Of a stretch of DNA of 64,000 nt, positions 27,325 through 40,100 are shown one piece after another (position 1 is the stretch's first letter; every line of letters starts with the position of its first letter). A program made the translations under genes and the position numbers. The notes under the pieces are model-generated. The model did not search any database and was not told where the DNA came from. It saw nothing but the letters and a program-made list of their open reading frames with translations. Location of the stretch: positions 1 through 64,000 of the IMG/VR virus record IMGVR_UViG_3300009428_000006. The stretch is one strand, 5' to 3'. This DNA comes from a virus.

Positions 27325-27742
27325 TTCACTTTCAGCGGCTATTAAGGCTACTGTTCGTGAACTGGAGATGATCAAGCAAGACTTGATCATCTCTCATCAA
27401 GTGACTATGTATGAGATTGGAGAGAGGCTTGTTTATTATACACCCTTGAAGACAGGTCTCGCCTCTAATAATTGGAATGTTACAGCAGACGGCACAACAG
27501 AGGCAGAGAGAGGGGCAGGGTTTGAAGGCGGAAAAGGTCTATCATCTTTAAATGCGATTTCATACCAAGTCAAAGATTTATATAAGAAACCAGAATCACT
27601 GTTCTATAATCCTGTAGACTACATATGGGATCTAGAAGCAGGTAGTTCAAGACAGGCTCCTAATGGAATGGTGACACCAACAGTTCCTCAAGTGGAGAAT
27701 ATTTGGATATATAATTTACAGAAGAACGGATTAATAGGATAA
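27317..27742 (+). CDS. Minor tail/neck protein (HK97 gp10-like), 141 aa
   Basis: The sequence has a long N-terminal helix followed by YYTPLKTGLASNNWNV and DYIWDLEAGSSRQAPNGMV. The TPLKTG and late LE-x-G-S patterns fit the gp10-like family, which joins heads and tails. Location between tail tube and chaperones is slightly unusual but seen in some siphoviruses. Confidence 0.65.
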   Translation: MANSLSAAIKATVRELEMIKQDLIISHQVTMYEIGERLVYYTPLKTGLASNNWNVTADGTTEAERGAGFEGGKGLSSLNAISYQVKDLYKKPESLFYNPVDYIWDLEAGSSRQAPNGMVTPTVPQVENIWIYNLQKNGLIG

Positions 27743-27753
27743 GGAAACATTTA

Positions 27754-28233
27754 ATGGCAAAGTTTGCAATTAGCGGAACACAATTCCGAACAGTTAAGAA
27801 AGATATCAAATTAGATATTATAGGTAAAGATGGCAAGGTACAAAAAGACACTGTGGTAGGTTGGGTAGAGATTCGAGGAGAAGATGATCCTATTTATCAA
27901 AAGCGAGTAGCTCCTCATATCATTGCTTATCAAGAAGATACTGAACTTGCTCGTAAAGAGATTCAAGAGATCAAAGAGAAAGCTGAAAAAGATAAAGTAG
28001 AGGATGTTGATATTAGTGTTCCTCAGGAGAAGTTTAAAGAAGCCATTGAGAGCTTCATGAGAGAGGCTGTAATTGCATCAATTGAAAAATGGGATGAAGG
28101 GTTCTTTGAAGGTGAATACTCTCCTCAGAGAGCTTCTGAGTTGTTCTCAGACCCAGCTAATAATCACATCTATAACCAACTAGCAGCTCTTATTAAGGAT
28201 AGAGAGGCTTTTTTGCCAAGTGCAAGTGCATAG
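27754..28233 (+). CDS. Tail assembly chaperone, unshifted form (gpG-like)
   Basis: This 159-residue protein lies directly before the tape measure gene. It is helical and charged, with FKEAIESFMREAVIASIEKW. Near its end the mRNA carries the slippery heptamer T TTT TTG at 28209-28215 in the correct phase. It ends at TAG 28231-28233. As in lambda gpG, it should bind the tape measure during tail assembly. Confidence 0.8.
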   Translation: MAKFAISGTQFRTVKKDIKLDIIGKDGKVQKDTVVGWVEIRGEDDPIYQKRVAPHIIAYQEDTELARKEIQEIKEKAEKDKVEDVDISVPQEKFKEAIESFMREAVIASIEKWDEGFFEGEYSPQRASELFSDPANNHIYNQLAALIKDREAFLPSASA

Positions 28234-28589
28234 TTGTAGAATGGATAGAATTACACGCTGCACTTGATGTTCCAGTAAGGAAAGGTAAGAAAGTACATGT
28301 TGCCAGAAATGCTCATAAACTCAAAGAAGAGAAGTTTGGTGAAAAGTCTGACTTGTTAGAAAGAGAGCGTAATCTAGACATTTCAGATGTAGGATCATTG
28401 ATTGATCTTTTCTGGGATGTGCATTACCTTAGGGAGCAAAGTACGGACTTAGGAGTCCCTTCTTTTAATCCTACCAAGATGAGGGATCACTTTGAACTCT
28501 CAGGCAGGAAGGTGAGTAAATGGGAATACAAAGTTCTAATGGAAATGGATCTTGCATATAGAGCTACAGTAATAGATAATTATAAATAG
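27754..28589 (+). CDS. Tail assembly chaperone, -1 frameshift fusion (gpGT-like)
   Basis: A -1 slip at 28209-28215 (T TTT TTG) changes frame at the last G. Translation then reads AKCKCIVVEWIELHAALDVP and goes on through LERERNLDISDVG to TAG at 28587-28589. The joined product is 278 aa. The downstream part has no ribosome site of its own. It is the classical siphoviral G/GT arrangement and the fusion would recruit the tail tube protein to the tape measure. Confidence 0.82.
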
Positions 28590-28600
28590 GAGCAAAGCTT

Positions 28601-31600
28601 ATGGCTCAAGAAGCCGAACTCAGGATTAAGCATGACAGCGTTGAGAAGACAACATCGGCAATTGATGCTTTAATAAGCAAGCTTGATCAACTAGACAAAG
28701 GTCTTGATAAATTAAGTACCGAGAATAAAGCACAAGAAGCTTCGCAAACTAAATTAAATACAGCACTAAAGGCAGCAGAGATTGCTAGGAAGAAAGCTGT
28801 AGACATGTTAGGATTGCACCAACAAGGTCTTCACAAGCTCAGTGATGCGTATGCAACTGAGCAAGCAGCTATAAAAGCTAGAGAAGTCGCTGCTAAGAAA
28901 GGTATAGAAACAGGAAGTAAAGAATATGACATACTTCTCAACAACATCAAGGCAACAGAGTTAGCAACAACAGCTTCTAAGAGATTAGCAGCAGAGCAAG
29001 CTCAGAAAGTCGCTGAGATGACTAAATCACAAAAGGCAGCAGAGCTAGAGGCACTAGCTCAAGGCAAGCAGACAGCCGCTGAGAAGGCTCAGGAGAAAGC
29101 ACTAGCATCCTCTAATATAGCCAGAGAAACGGCAACAAAGCTTCTCAAGCTAGAAGAGAAAGGTTTAGACAGACTGAGTGATGAGTATGCAGAGGCCAGA
29201 GGAGAAATCCTTGGAATTGAAAGGGCTAAGCAGAAAGGACTTAAAACAGGATCTGATGAATACAACCAGATAGTAAAGAATACCAAAGCCATAGAGCAAT
29301 CTACCGCAGCCAGAAAGCGTCTTCAGAAAGAAACAACAGAAAGCACTAAGGGTGCGAGTAAGTTCACTGACGGACTAGATGATATGGCTAAACAGGCAGC
29401 ACTTGTAGATGGACCATTAGGCGGTATAGCCTCACGACTTACAACCTTAAGTACTATTCTTAAGTCTACAGGCGGCATAGGAGGGGCAATAGCCCTAACA
29501 GGCCTTGGTATAGGTGTTGCATTGTTTACCCAACAACTTTCCAGAGGCATAACAACTGCTAAAGAGTCTGAGGTTGCATTTAAAACACTTGAAGCTCAAA
29601 TAGAGGCAACAGGTAATGCAGCAGGGTACTCAGCTACCCAATTAGACATGATGGCCAGAAACATAGCAAGAGGTACTTTAGACAGTACAGATAATGTAAG
29701 AACTAGTATTCAATCTCTCCTGTCTTTTACAAATGTCTCATCTGCTGTGTTTGAAGATGTCATAAGGAAATCTCAAGATATTGCTATTGTGGCTGGTAAA
29801 TCCACTAAAGAAGTTGTTAATCAGCTTGGCAGAGTGCTGGATAATCCCATCTCTAAACTAGAGTCTCTAAAAGAGTTGAGGATTGATCTTGAAAAAGGTG
29901 ATAAGGATCGGATAAAGAGTTTACAAGTAGAAGGTAGACTTTATGAAGCTCAAGAGATAATCCTAAGCAGAATTAATGAAAGGTATGGAGATATAGCTAG
30001 GGCGCAAGCAGACACCTTAGCTGGAGATCTTGATACGGTCAATCAGCAATGGACAGAGTTGTTCGAAACACTAGGAAGAGGGGCTAGTGGCCCACTCAGG
30101 ACAGTTGTTCAAAACTGGTCTCAATGGCTAGAGCTCGCACAACAACTATCAGAGACAGATGTTGAAACCATGCTGAGAAAGCAAAGAAATGAGATGCAGG
30201 GACTTACCAAGACATCAGAAGACACAGCCAAGCAAATAGCCCTAATAGATCAGCGTCTCGAAGAATTGAGTAAGTCAAGTGATGAACTTAGCCTATCAGA
30301 TGAGGTGAAAAGGCTATCGCTAGAGGCAGGGACTGCTGTTGAGGGCTTCCTTAGGATGCAAGCATCTTGGTTTGGAATAGGTGACGGTATAATCTCCGCT
30401 AGAGAACTTTCTGACAGATTTTATACAGATGAGCAGAAAGAATCTATTTCGCTATTAAGACTTAAAGAAGAATTGGTAGAAAAACAGAAACAGCAAAATG
30501 GTGAGTATTCTAACTATGTATCTCTCCTGACAGATGCACAGCAGAAAGCAAGAGAAACTTCTGAACAAGAACTTGAAAAGCAGAAGCAACTTACAGCAGC
30601 CTTCTTGCAGGCAGGGGATACAGCAAGTGACTACTACCTTTCAGTTAAAGCTGGACAAGATGCATTAACAGAGGCTACGAAAAGAGAACTTGCTGTATCA
30701 GAAGAGTCTCTCTCTAAGATTAAGAATGTTATTGCAGGTGGGAAAGAGAATCTTACAGTTCAAGAAAAAGAGCTAAAGATTATTTATGAGAACATCCTAG
30801 CAACATCTGATCTTACTAGGCAACGTGTAACTTACAACACTGTACTTCAAAAGACCAAATCCCTACAAGCGCAGCAAGATGGTCTTGAAAGAGAAGTAGA
30901 ATTATACAAGGCAACGACAAGTGGTATACTTAAGAACTCAGAGGCTTTTATTCAATTATCAGCTAGTATCAAGACGGCTAATGATATAAAAAGGATAAGC
31001 GGAGAAGTTACTGAAGCACAGACTAAGGCTTTGTATCAATAGAATGTAGAATTACTAAAAGCACAACGTAACCAAGCTGTACTTAATGCATTAAAAGCTA
31101 GTGATGCAAATAGTGCAAACGTAGCTACACTTAATAGGCAAATAGAATTACAAAAACTTTTGTCAACAGGTGTTAGTAAGACATCTTCTGAATACATTTA
31201 TGAAGAAGAGCGTTTAAAAGCTCTTAACACTATCAAGACAAATGCAGTAGCTATAGATAGTCAAGAGTATATGCAATTACTTAAGAACGCAGAGGCAATA
31301 GCTGCTAAAAGATCTGAACTACAAAAGTATCAGGACTTAGCAGATGCAGGTATTAGTTTCTCATCTACAGGTGGTGCTCAGATAGAAGGTACACTAAACC
31401 AACTAACATCGGCACTTCCTGATGAACTTATTAAGCTAGACAATCTTGTAGATGTTGAGAATGGTATTTCTCAAGAAATGGTGGATAAGCTAAAAGAAAA
31501 TCTTAAAGCCACTTTCATGGATGAAAAGAATGAAATACTCATTCCATTAGGTTTCTTTGTAGATGAAGAAGGAGCTATTCAGGCAGCAACAGAGTTAAAT

Positions 31601-32377
31601 CTTCTACAGGAGGAATTGCGGGTTCAGGAAAAAGAACTTAAAGAGTTGTGGCAGGAAGAAGATCTTATAACTGAAGAGCAATATCTGGAAAGAAAGAGGC
31701 AGCTAAATGTAGATTATGAAGATAAGATAACCAATGCTAAGATAGCTGCTTGGGAAGCCACAGCAGAAGCTCAAGCATTATCAAGACAAGGGGAGGTGGC
31801 AGGTGTCATATCTAGTGGCGCTAAGATGTTATCAGCGGTTGCAGGTAACAGTAAGAAGTTGGCTAAGATCTCTAAAGCTGCTGCAATCTTTGAAACATCA
31901 ACGGCACTCGTTCAAAGTATAGCTAAGGCATCAGCAGTAGGTTGGCCAGCCAACATACCTATAATAGCAGAAGCGTTTGCAACAGGTACGCAGTTGGTAG
32001 GTCAGGCAAGATCTTTGAAAGAGCCATCTTTTGCTTTCGGTGGTGTAGATATTCAGGGGGAAGGTACAGGCAGATCAGATAGTATCAAGGCAAATATTGC
32101 AAGAGGTGAGTCAGTAATGACAGCCCCTGCCACAGCTAGATATAAGGATACTCTTGAAAGAATGAATGCTGGATTACCTATCAGACAAGGAGGTGGTAGT
32201 TCATTTACATCTTCTCCAGTTATCAATATCCAAGGGGACGCTTCAGAACGGACTGTAGGTCTTATTGAGTCTAAGCTAAGGGATTATGAGAACAGGGTTG
32301 AACAGATAGCTCAGGGTGTCTCTCTGCAGTCTATACAGCAGGAGAATGAAGTCGGTGGGTTCTTGAACCCGATATAA
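28601..32377 (+). pseudogene. Tape measure protein, 1258 codons, with an in-frame TAG
   Basis: The gene sets tail length. Residues 1-240 are coiled coil rich in Ala, Lys and Glu, with two similar stretches (HQQGLHKLSDAYATEQAAI and EEKGLDRLSDEYAEARGEI). A hydrophobic part near 290-310 (GIGGAIALTGLGIGVALF) follows, and the C-terminus has KASAVGWPANIPIIAEAF, as in lambda-type tape measures. TAG at 31040-31042 interrupts codon 814, in ALYQ-TAG-NVELLKAQRNQA. The frame is open on both sides. A CAG to TAG change is the likely cause. The C-terminal piece has no credible start. Because this gene is essential, sequence error, suppression or readthrough should be checked. Confidence 0.85.
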
Positions 32378-32397
32378 CAAAATAAGGAGGAAGATTA

Positions 32398-32784
32398 GTG
32401 GCAATCATTGATCTTCCTTACCAAGATATCATTGATAGAGAATCTGGAGCTACATCTGATAGCTTCGATCTAAATGAGATTGTATATTCTGGTAAGGTAT
32501 CACAACGGACATTTAATGGTCCCAGTATTGAAGCATCTCGAAACTCTATATGGAAAGTCTCATGGAAGCTCTTAGAGTTTGACAAGGGGCAAGGTGTCGA
32601 TCATGATATAGAAGTGGTCAGAGAGTTTTACAAACTGGCGTACATAAATAAGGTAAGGTGGAAACCTTTCGACATACCTCAGACAAGGATCTGGAGGACC
32701 GTACCCAACTCTTATAAAGAGAGTAACACGGCAGGTACAATATTTGAAGCATCATTAAGTTTAGAATACTTATATAACGAATAA
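32398..32784 (+). CDS. Minor tail protein, lambda gpM-like
   Basis: The start is GTG at 32398 with AAGGAGG upstream. RTFNGPSIEASRNSIWKVSW and the ending FEASLSLEYLYNE fit small tail-tip proteins of the gpM family. It follows the tape measure gene and precedes the gpL-like gene, the lambda order. It helps form the tail tip. Confidence 0.75.
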   Translation: MAIIDLPYQDIIDRESGATSDSFDLNEIVYSGKVSQRTFNGPSIEASRNSIWKVSWKLLEFDKGQGVDHDIEVVREFYKLAYINKVRWKPFDIPQTRIWRTVPNSYKESNTAGTIFEASLSLEYLYNE

Positions 32785-32797
32785 AGGAGGAAGGCCA

Positions 32798-33370
32798 GTG
32801 AGCTTAATTACTCATAGAGCAAAAGAGGATCTAGGTGGATTGGTCTACCTACTTACAATTGATATGCGGGATGTGACTGAAGATCCGACACATGTCTTGA
32901 GATTGGTAAATAATTATGGAGAGAATGGAGAGGGTGTTACTTTCCAAACTAACAAGTACACACCTTACCCTTATGAACTAAAGCAGGTTAAGAGATCAGC
33001 ATCTTCAAACACCAATAATGCTAAAATATCATTATCAGATAATGAGGGACTTACTATTTCTAGGTTTATAGATAAAGTAGGGGGCGATCTGCAAGGGGCA
33101 AAAGTGACAGAATTAAAAGTCTACGGAGTATTCTTAGACACATCTCCTGATGCAAACCCCTTGGCCTATGTAAAGAGGCTTGATCACATTGTTGATTACG
33201 TAGAGGATTCAGACACAATAGGGGAGGTAGTTTTAAACACGGTAGATCCTCTTTCTAAAGATGTGGATGTGCCTACTATTTCCTTTACAGCAGGGCTTCC
33301 TAATGGGAGTGTCTCGGCTATTAATATTTTCCCTGCAGTAAACAGGAACATTTCACAAGAGAGAGGATAA
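32798..33370 (+). CDS. Minor tail protein, lambda gpL-like (short form)
   Basis: GTG at 32798 follows AGGAGG. FQTNKYTPYPYELKQVKRS, TISRFIDKVGGDLQGAKVTE and YVKRLDHIVDYVED match the gpL tail-tip fold. It is 190 aa with no cysteine, so the cysteine-bearing iron-sulfur end domain of lambda gpL is missing. The next ATG begins right after its stop. Confidence 0.75.
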   Translation: MSLITHRAKEDLGGLVYLLTIDMRDVTEDPTHVLRLVNNYGENGEGVTFQTNKYTPYPYELKQVKRSASSNTNNAKISLSDNEGLTISRFIDKVGGDLQGAKVTELKVYGVFLDTSPDANPLAYVKRLDHIVDYVEDSDTIGEVVLNTVDPLSKDVDVPTISFTAGLPNGSVSAINIFPAVNRNISQERG

Positions 33371-33371
33371 T

Positions 33372-33686
33372 ATGTACGGATGTGAAGAAGATATAAAGAA
33401 GGAAGCTGTAAACAGATTTCCAGAGGAAATGGTGGGGTACATAAAGAATGGAAAATTCCATGCATTAAAGAACATTTCAACAGATCCTCGGAAAAGATAT
33501 CAACTTTCAGTTGCAGATAAATTACTGGTCTTAAATAATAAAGTAGAGTATCTGGTGCATTCACATCCTAACATGGACCAGCACCCTAGTCAATTAGACT
33601 TACAATCACAAAGATCCACGGGAATCCCTTTCCTAATTATAGGGACAGATGGAAAAAATGTAACAACTATAAAGGAGGTATCATGA
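33372..33686 (+). CDS. JAB/MPN metallopeptidase, N-terminal half of gpK-like protein
   Basis: Residues 63-76, HSHPNMDQHPSQLD, form a complete JAMM zinc-peptidase motif, and an upstream Glu pair (E18/E19) supplies the acid. Lambda gpK fuses such a domain to an NlpC/P60 hydrolase. Here only the JAB domain is present, at 104 aa. It overlaps the next gene by four bases. Its place between gpL- and gpI-like genes supports a role in tail-tip maturation. Confidence 0.82.
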   Translation: MYGCEEDIKKEAVNRFPEEMVGYIKNGKFHALKNISTDPRKRYQLSVADKLLVLNNKVEYLVHSHPNMDQHPSQLDLQSQRSTGIPFLIIGTDGKNVTTIKEVS

Positions 33687-34189
33687 AAAGGCACCCTAGG
33701 AAAAGAGTAGTACAGTTTCATGGTATTTACCAAGAAAAGTATCAAGTTGCTCCTCTGGAAGTATATGCAGACAGTATGTTCAACCTTTTAAGCATTGTTT
33801 TTAAAAGTGCATACCCTGAGCTTCTGAAAGAGAAAGGTTTAAGAATTGCTTTTGAAAATAAAGAAGGTGAACTTACGGAGCTTTTCGATCCTGAACAAGA
33901 GTTACCAGATGAGCAAAGGACAATCCACATTTACCCTGATCCTGAAGGAGCAGAAATACTTACAGTAATAGCCATTGTTATATCTGTAATTTCAATAGGA
34001 CTTTCCTTCCTACTTGCTCCTAAAATAAACACAGACCAAGATACAACATCAGGGTCTAACTGGTCTACACCTGAAAATGTTGTAGGTCAAGGTGGCGCAA
34101 TGCCTGTCATTCTAGGAGAACGAAGAACGGGCAGCAGGGTTGCATCTTTTGGTATAGATTCAGAAATTTATAGGAGCAGATCTTCATGA
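33683..34189 (+). CDS. Tail assembly protein, lambda gpI-like
   Basis: The N-terminal 85 residues look like the ubiquitin-like gpI domain (EVYADSMFNLLSIVF, then TIHIYPDPEGAE). A hydrophobic stretch, LTVIAIVISVISIGLSFLL, is at about 93-111. After it GQGGAMPVILGERRTGSRVA matches the gpI C-terminal region that leads into gpJ. It overlaps gpJ by four bases (ATGA). Confidence 0.8.
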   Translation: MKRHPRKRVVQFHGIYQEKYQVAPLEVYADSMFNLLSIVFKSAYPELLKEKGLRIAFENKEGELTELFDPEQELPDEQRTIHIYPDPEGAEILTVIAIVISVISIGLSFLLAPKINTDQDTTSGSNWSTPENVVGQGGAMPVILGERRTGSRVASFGIDSEIYRSRSS

Positions 34190-37100
34190 TAGATAATAAA
34201 AAACCTGTGAGGTCTTTAGAGCAAAAAACAACTAATACAGGGTTTGACAAACCATCTCTTTATGGTGGTTCAGGACTAATAACCTACGGAAGTGATAGTA
34301 ATGCAAACTTTGTAGATGTAGTTTCTGTAGGCCCAATTGAATCTATTGACGAAATGTATATTAATGATGTTAATTTAGATACAGGAGAGTTCCCAAACAC
34401 AGAGATCTTTGTTCACACAGGAGACAGTGCAACAACAGCGTTTGATGGCAATTTCCCTTACGTGGAGAGAACGTATACACTAGGCAAACAAGCAGAGATC
34501 GTAGAAGGGGATAAGGGAAAGGTTTCTACCACCACATTTACCCGATCAGTAAGTGGGGTAGGTGTTTCTGGTGTTCGTATTAATTTTAACACATCTCAAT
34601 TTGTCCACAGAGACAAAGAGAACAGACGCAAGACAGCAGAGGCTGATTTCACTGTGTACCTCCTAGATGAGGAAGGTAATCGTATTAAATCCTCTAAGGT
34701 TGCCAATTCTAAATACTATGCCTCTAATCCTACATCAGTGGGTTGTACAATCCTTGCCAGAGAAGAGGATGTGAAGAGAGTCTGGGAATATGAAGTGGAG
34801 ATGAAGATCCGTGTCAACTTTTATGGAACTACAGTTTCTGGAACATGGTCTGCTTCTACTATTACAGAGCTTTACAAAGAGACGCAATCTTATGAGAATG
34901 TAGCTATGGTAAGTGGCAATGTTGTCGCTAGAGACCTCTCAGGAAGTTCTCCAAAGAGGGAGTATTTGGTAAAAGGCTATAAGGTAGATGTTCCTGTATA
35001 TATAGGAGAGAACAATCTCTTTCTAGGAGAATTCACCAAGGCAGTTTCATATAGCCATGCTTGGAATGCAATGGCCGTACTCGTAGATGAGAAGTGGGGA
35101 GCTGGACTACCCATAGACAAGATAAACGTAACCAGTTTTGTAGAGTTTGATAAATACATTTCTGAGATAATGGCTGATGGTAGTAAGAGATACAGCCATA
35201 GTCAAGAACTCCTGAAGTCAGATAGCTACTTCAGGATTGCTTCTCAAATTGTTGGCGCTGCAGATGGTAAACTATATGAAGACACAAGTGGAAGGGTTGC
35301 TGTCTCAATAGACAGACAAACAGATAAAAGACGAGTCATTACATCTTATGATATTCTTAATGAGAAAGTTAAAAAGACAACCGTCCCAGAGAAAAAGAAA
35401 ACCAACTATGTAGAGGCAGAGTTTTCTGATAAAACCAATAACTACCAGACAACGATTGTTTCTGTACAAGATGACGGTGCCATTGTTAAGAATGGATTAG
35501 TTCAAGAGAAGCTGCAATTAATAACCTGTAGTGACCCTCTAGAAGCAGACAGAACAATCAAAAAGGTACTTGTTAACTCACAAATTGCTGTAGCTTCTTA
35601 TGCCTTCTCAGTAGGCCACACGCATGAAGATATCCAAATCGGAGAGGTTGTAGAGTTATATGATCGAATTTACTCAAGATCTAACTATTGTGGAAAGACA
35701 AGAGAGGGAAGTACCAATACGAGAATAGAGATAGATCCTAGAACACCTATCAATATAGAGGGTATAACTAATCCTAAAATAGTTTTTGACAATAACCGAG
35801 AAGAGCCTATTGAGGTTGATATTTCAGAGTGGACAGATTCTTACATCATCCTTTCAACCCCCTTGGAAGAAGCTCCACTCTCCTTCACATCTTTTGGTGT
35901 AAAAAGTGGAGACACCTTAGGGTTAAAACCTGTACTTATAAAAGTGCTAGGGATCACCAACAACCAAGGTGTTATTCAAGCAGAGGGTGTTGATTACAAT
36001 GATTCTATATTTTCTCACATAGAGGAGGGCACAGATCTCTTAGTCCCTGTTACTCGAATACTTCCAGATCTCCAAGAGGACATCCAAGGACTCTCTCTCA
36101 CAAAGATTACGGCAGGTATCTCTGCAAACTGGGATGATGCAGAAGAAGGTACATATGTTTATTTCTGGAAGAAGTTTACAGGAGATACGGAGAGAGATCC
36201 TAATAACACAGGCATCTTAGTTACAAGTGGTCAAACAAGTTTGTCAAACAATACGTTACCGCTACCATTAGAACCTGCCAGATATGAGTTTTCTGTGTAT
36301 ATATTAAACGAGTTGACAGGTGAAAGCAGTTCAACAAAAAGTGTGAGTATTAATCTGGATATAACAGATTCTGCCACATCTTCAATCCCTCAGCCAACAA
36401 ACTTTGATACAGAGAATGGCCAAGGTACTTATGAAGGGAGCGGATTCACACTAAAATGGGATCAACAAGTTGGAACAGAATCCCCTTATCTAATGGGTTA
36501 TATCCTCCGTATAACGCAGGGTGGAGACACTTTAGAATATAGACTAACAAGTGACTATAGATCTTATCAAGTAACGTCACAGGCGCTTACAGAAGCATTT
36601 GGTGAGAATTATTCTAGAAGTTTCACAGCAAGACTTATTGCATATGATGATACATTAGCATCTGCACCAACTGTTACAAGAATAGTCAACAATGCTGCAC
36701 CTTTGTCTCCAGAGATAACTGTAAGAGTTACAGGAGATATTTTATTATCTTCTAATAGTGGCATACCCGAAGATGCAATAGGCTCTATTGTTTATGTCTG
36801 GGAAAGTTCAGACATAAATTCAGTTAGACCCTCTACAGCATTAGTATTCCGCAGTAACCAAGTTGCGGAAATAGATCTGCCTAATGACACCTTAATATAT
36901 GATAACAGAGATTATGTGTTTGAGGCAGCTTGGATTGATGGTTTTGGAGAAACAGAAACTAACTATGGAAGAGCCCAAATAGCATTTGGCCCTGATGTAC
37001 TTATACCTGAGCCAATGACCTTAGTAAGAGCCAATGCCTACTCTATCACAGGTATTCAAGTAGAGTTTGAACACGATGGTGTTTGGCTGGAAAAGATGAA

Positions 37101-40100
37101 AGTCTATTACAGAAAAACCAGCGAGTCAGGAGAGTTCCTACTAGATGACAGTTACCTTTTTGAAGGGGATGTACGAGTAAGCTATGATGAAGGGACTCAG
37201 TCAGGTACTTTTATTATCGAAGGGCTGGACTATAACAGTGAGTATGAAATATACACCACAGTTTCCAATATATCTAGTGCAGATTCAGAGGCATCAGGGA
37301 CAGTTGTAGGTATTACAATTCCTTACGCTAACGTGGAAGATATTAGAAATGATATTCTTGAGGTTAGGGATGATATTCTTGATGTAAGAGATCAGGTAGA
37401 TGGTGAATTAAAGCCACAGTTGAACCTTGAGACTTTAAGAAGAGAGGAAAGCGATAGAGAGCTTTTCAATACCACTGCTTCACTTGCTGAGTTCAGAAGA
37501 AACAGTAATAGTGAATTCAATACACTCAGAGACGCTACATTTGAAGTGAATCCCGAAACAGGTACAATAGAGCTGAGAGCATATAACTATGCAGATACTC
37601 AATTTACCCAAGCGGGTATTTTAATTGATGGTGTAGATGCAAAGGTCAGTATTAATGCTGGAAAGATTATAGATCTGGGTACTTCTGTTCAAGACGCGAA
37701 TGCAAGTATAGATGTACTTGCAGGTCAGGTAGAAATAAAGGCAAGCTATACAGAGATGACAGAATATGTAAATGGAGCATTGGATGCAATCATTCCTGCA
37801 TATTCTTTTGGATTCTTCAACAGCTCAGAAGGCTGGTCGGCTGTGAATGGAACTATCACCCAAGGAAATAGCTTTATAAGCACAACTTGGGGCGATATAG
37901 AGAATCAAATGCTCAACTATTCAGCAGATGATAATCCTATTATTACCCTCACAACAAAGAGACTATCAGGAAGTGGTTTCACAGGTAACTTAGTTGTAAC
38001 GTTTGATGGAGGTGCCACAGAGACATACACAGCAGCTTTATCACAAGGGACTGTGGGAGTAACAAATGTTCAGAACTTGAACCTGACAGAAGATGCAACT
38101 TACACTGGAACAGTAACAGGTCTGAGAATCATCTTAGGAGAATCTTCTTCTGATGAGTTTGAAGTATCAAGTATAACAATAGGAAAACCCTCTGCTCAAC
38201 TAGAAGCTCTAGATGGAGTAACCGCACAGGTAAATCAGTTAGGTATAGACGTGGACGCTATTGAAGGTCAACTGACTAGTTTTGTCACTACTGCCTTTTA
38301 TGATGAGAACTCGGTAACACTTAACAATGTAACTCAAGTACTAGATGGTGAGGAAGCTATAATCTCTTTGAGAGCAACCCAGCAAGAGCTTGATAATGAA
38401 GGGACGATCACTAAAGCAAACAGCGCGTCTCTCTGGGTAGATGGAGCAAATGCAACCATACGCTCTAATGTGGTTAGTTTCAATGCAGAAGAGGGTGGAA
38501 TTGATGATCAGATCGAGGGTCTCATTGGAGGATTGAACACAGTTCAACAGGAACTCAGCACAATAGATGGTGCTAAGGTTCGATCTAACTTGGTAAGTAT
38601 AAACAGACTAGATACAAAATCTAAAGACTTAGAAGAGCTACAGTTTTATACAGAACTGAAGATACTTGATCAGAAGAACAGGGATCTCGAATTAGGAGAC
38701 TCAGTTGCAATAGTAGATACTCAACTAAAAGCACTCTCTACAGATCAAGGGGCACTCTCTCAAGAGATACTGGAACTAACTGCAGCATCTGGGACCATTG
38801 AAGGGCAGGTAACGGCGAACTCTACAAGAATACAACAAGCAGAGACAGACATTGAAGGTAATGCATCAGCACTAGCAGCACTCTCGACTAAGGTAGAGAA
38901 TGTTGATGGAGATTTGTCACAAGCAGAACTTCTCCTATATTCTGAGACAAACGGATTAGGTGTTGTTTCAAGCAGGGCATATCTCGGTGTTAGTGAGACG
39001 GTTGATGGAAAGACTACGGTTACAGGTATCACTGCAGATTCCTCTACAAATGGATTACGATTCCAAGGTGATGTGGTTCAATTTGATGACTCCTCTGGTA
39101 ATCCTGCCTTGCAATACAGGGCAGATTTGAACAAGTGGGTATTTACGGGTAACGTTGTTGTAGGTGGATATACTGTTGAATCAGAAGATGATATACGTGC
39201 TTTAGATGGAGACACTATCTATGAGGTCTATCAATATTCTGTAGACGGAAGTACTGCATGGCATGACGATTACACCACAGGTGATCTTTTCAGACGTACA
39301 GCTACTGTTACAAATGGTGTTCTTGGTGCTTGGAGGGATGTATCTCGTATTACAGGAAGAACTCCTGCGATAAGCACTAACCCAGATGGATCGGTAACTA
39401 TTTCTAATGGTACAGAAGAAGCCACAATATATGATGGTGAAAATGCACCTATCCCTACGATAACAGATAATGGTGATGGTACTTACACTATTAACAACGG
39501 TGCTGGTGATGTTGTTACCATAAGTGATGGAGAAACCCCTGTTAAAGGTGTGGATTATTTTGATGGCTTAGATGGTAGTTTTGTAAGTAATATATTTATA
39601 ACTTCTTCTACAGGTGCTCCTGCTACCCCTACGGGAGGTACATTCGATGGCACAACAGAGACATTCCCTACGGGATGGCAAGACACACCTTATTTTGTAG
39701 AAGGTGATATCACTTATATTTCAACAACAAGATATTCTCAGCAAAGTAATGGTAGTTGGATCAAAAGTGGGTGGTCCAATCCTGCTGAATATATTATCAA
39801 AGGTGAAGACGGGGCTGATGGGAAAGATGCTTTAGCTAACCTAATAAACCCAGCAGACGAATGGGTGGTTGGCACTAGTGGCTCTCAGGGTGAGTTTATA
39901 CAGTACGGCTCAGAGTTTAATAATAAAGTTGTTAATATAGAAGGTCCAGAAGGAGTTGTAGAACCTGTTTGGGTGAGTGAAGGTACACAAAGTGCAGCAG
40001 CAGGTGGTTGGTCTAAGACTATTTCAGGTGATCCAACAAAATCTTATAGGTTTTCTGTTTGGGCTTATAGAAGGTCAGAATCTGATAGTCGATTATATTT

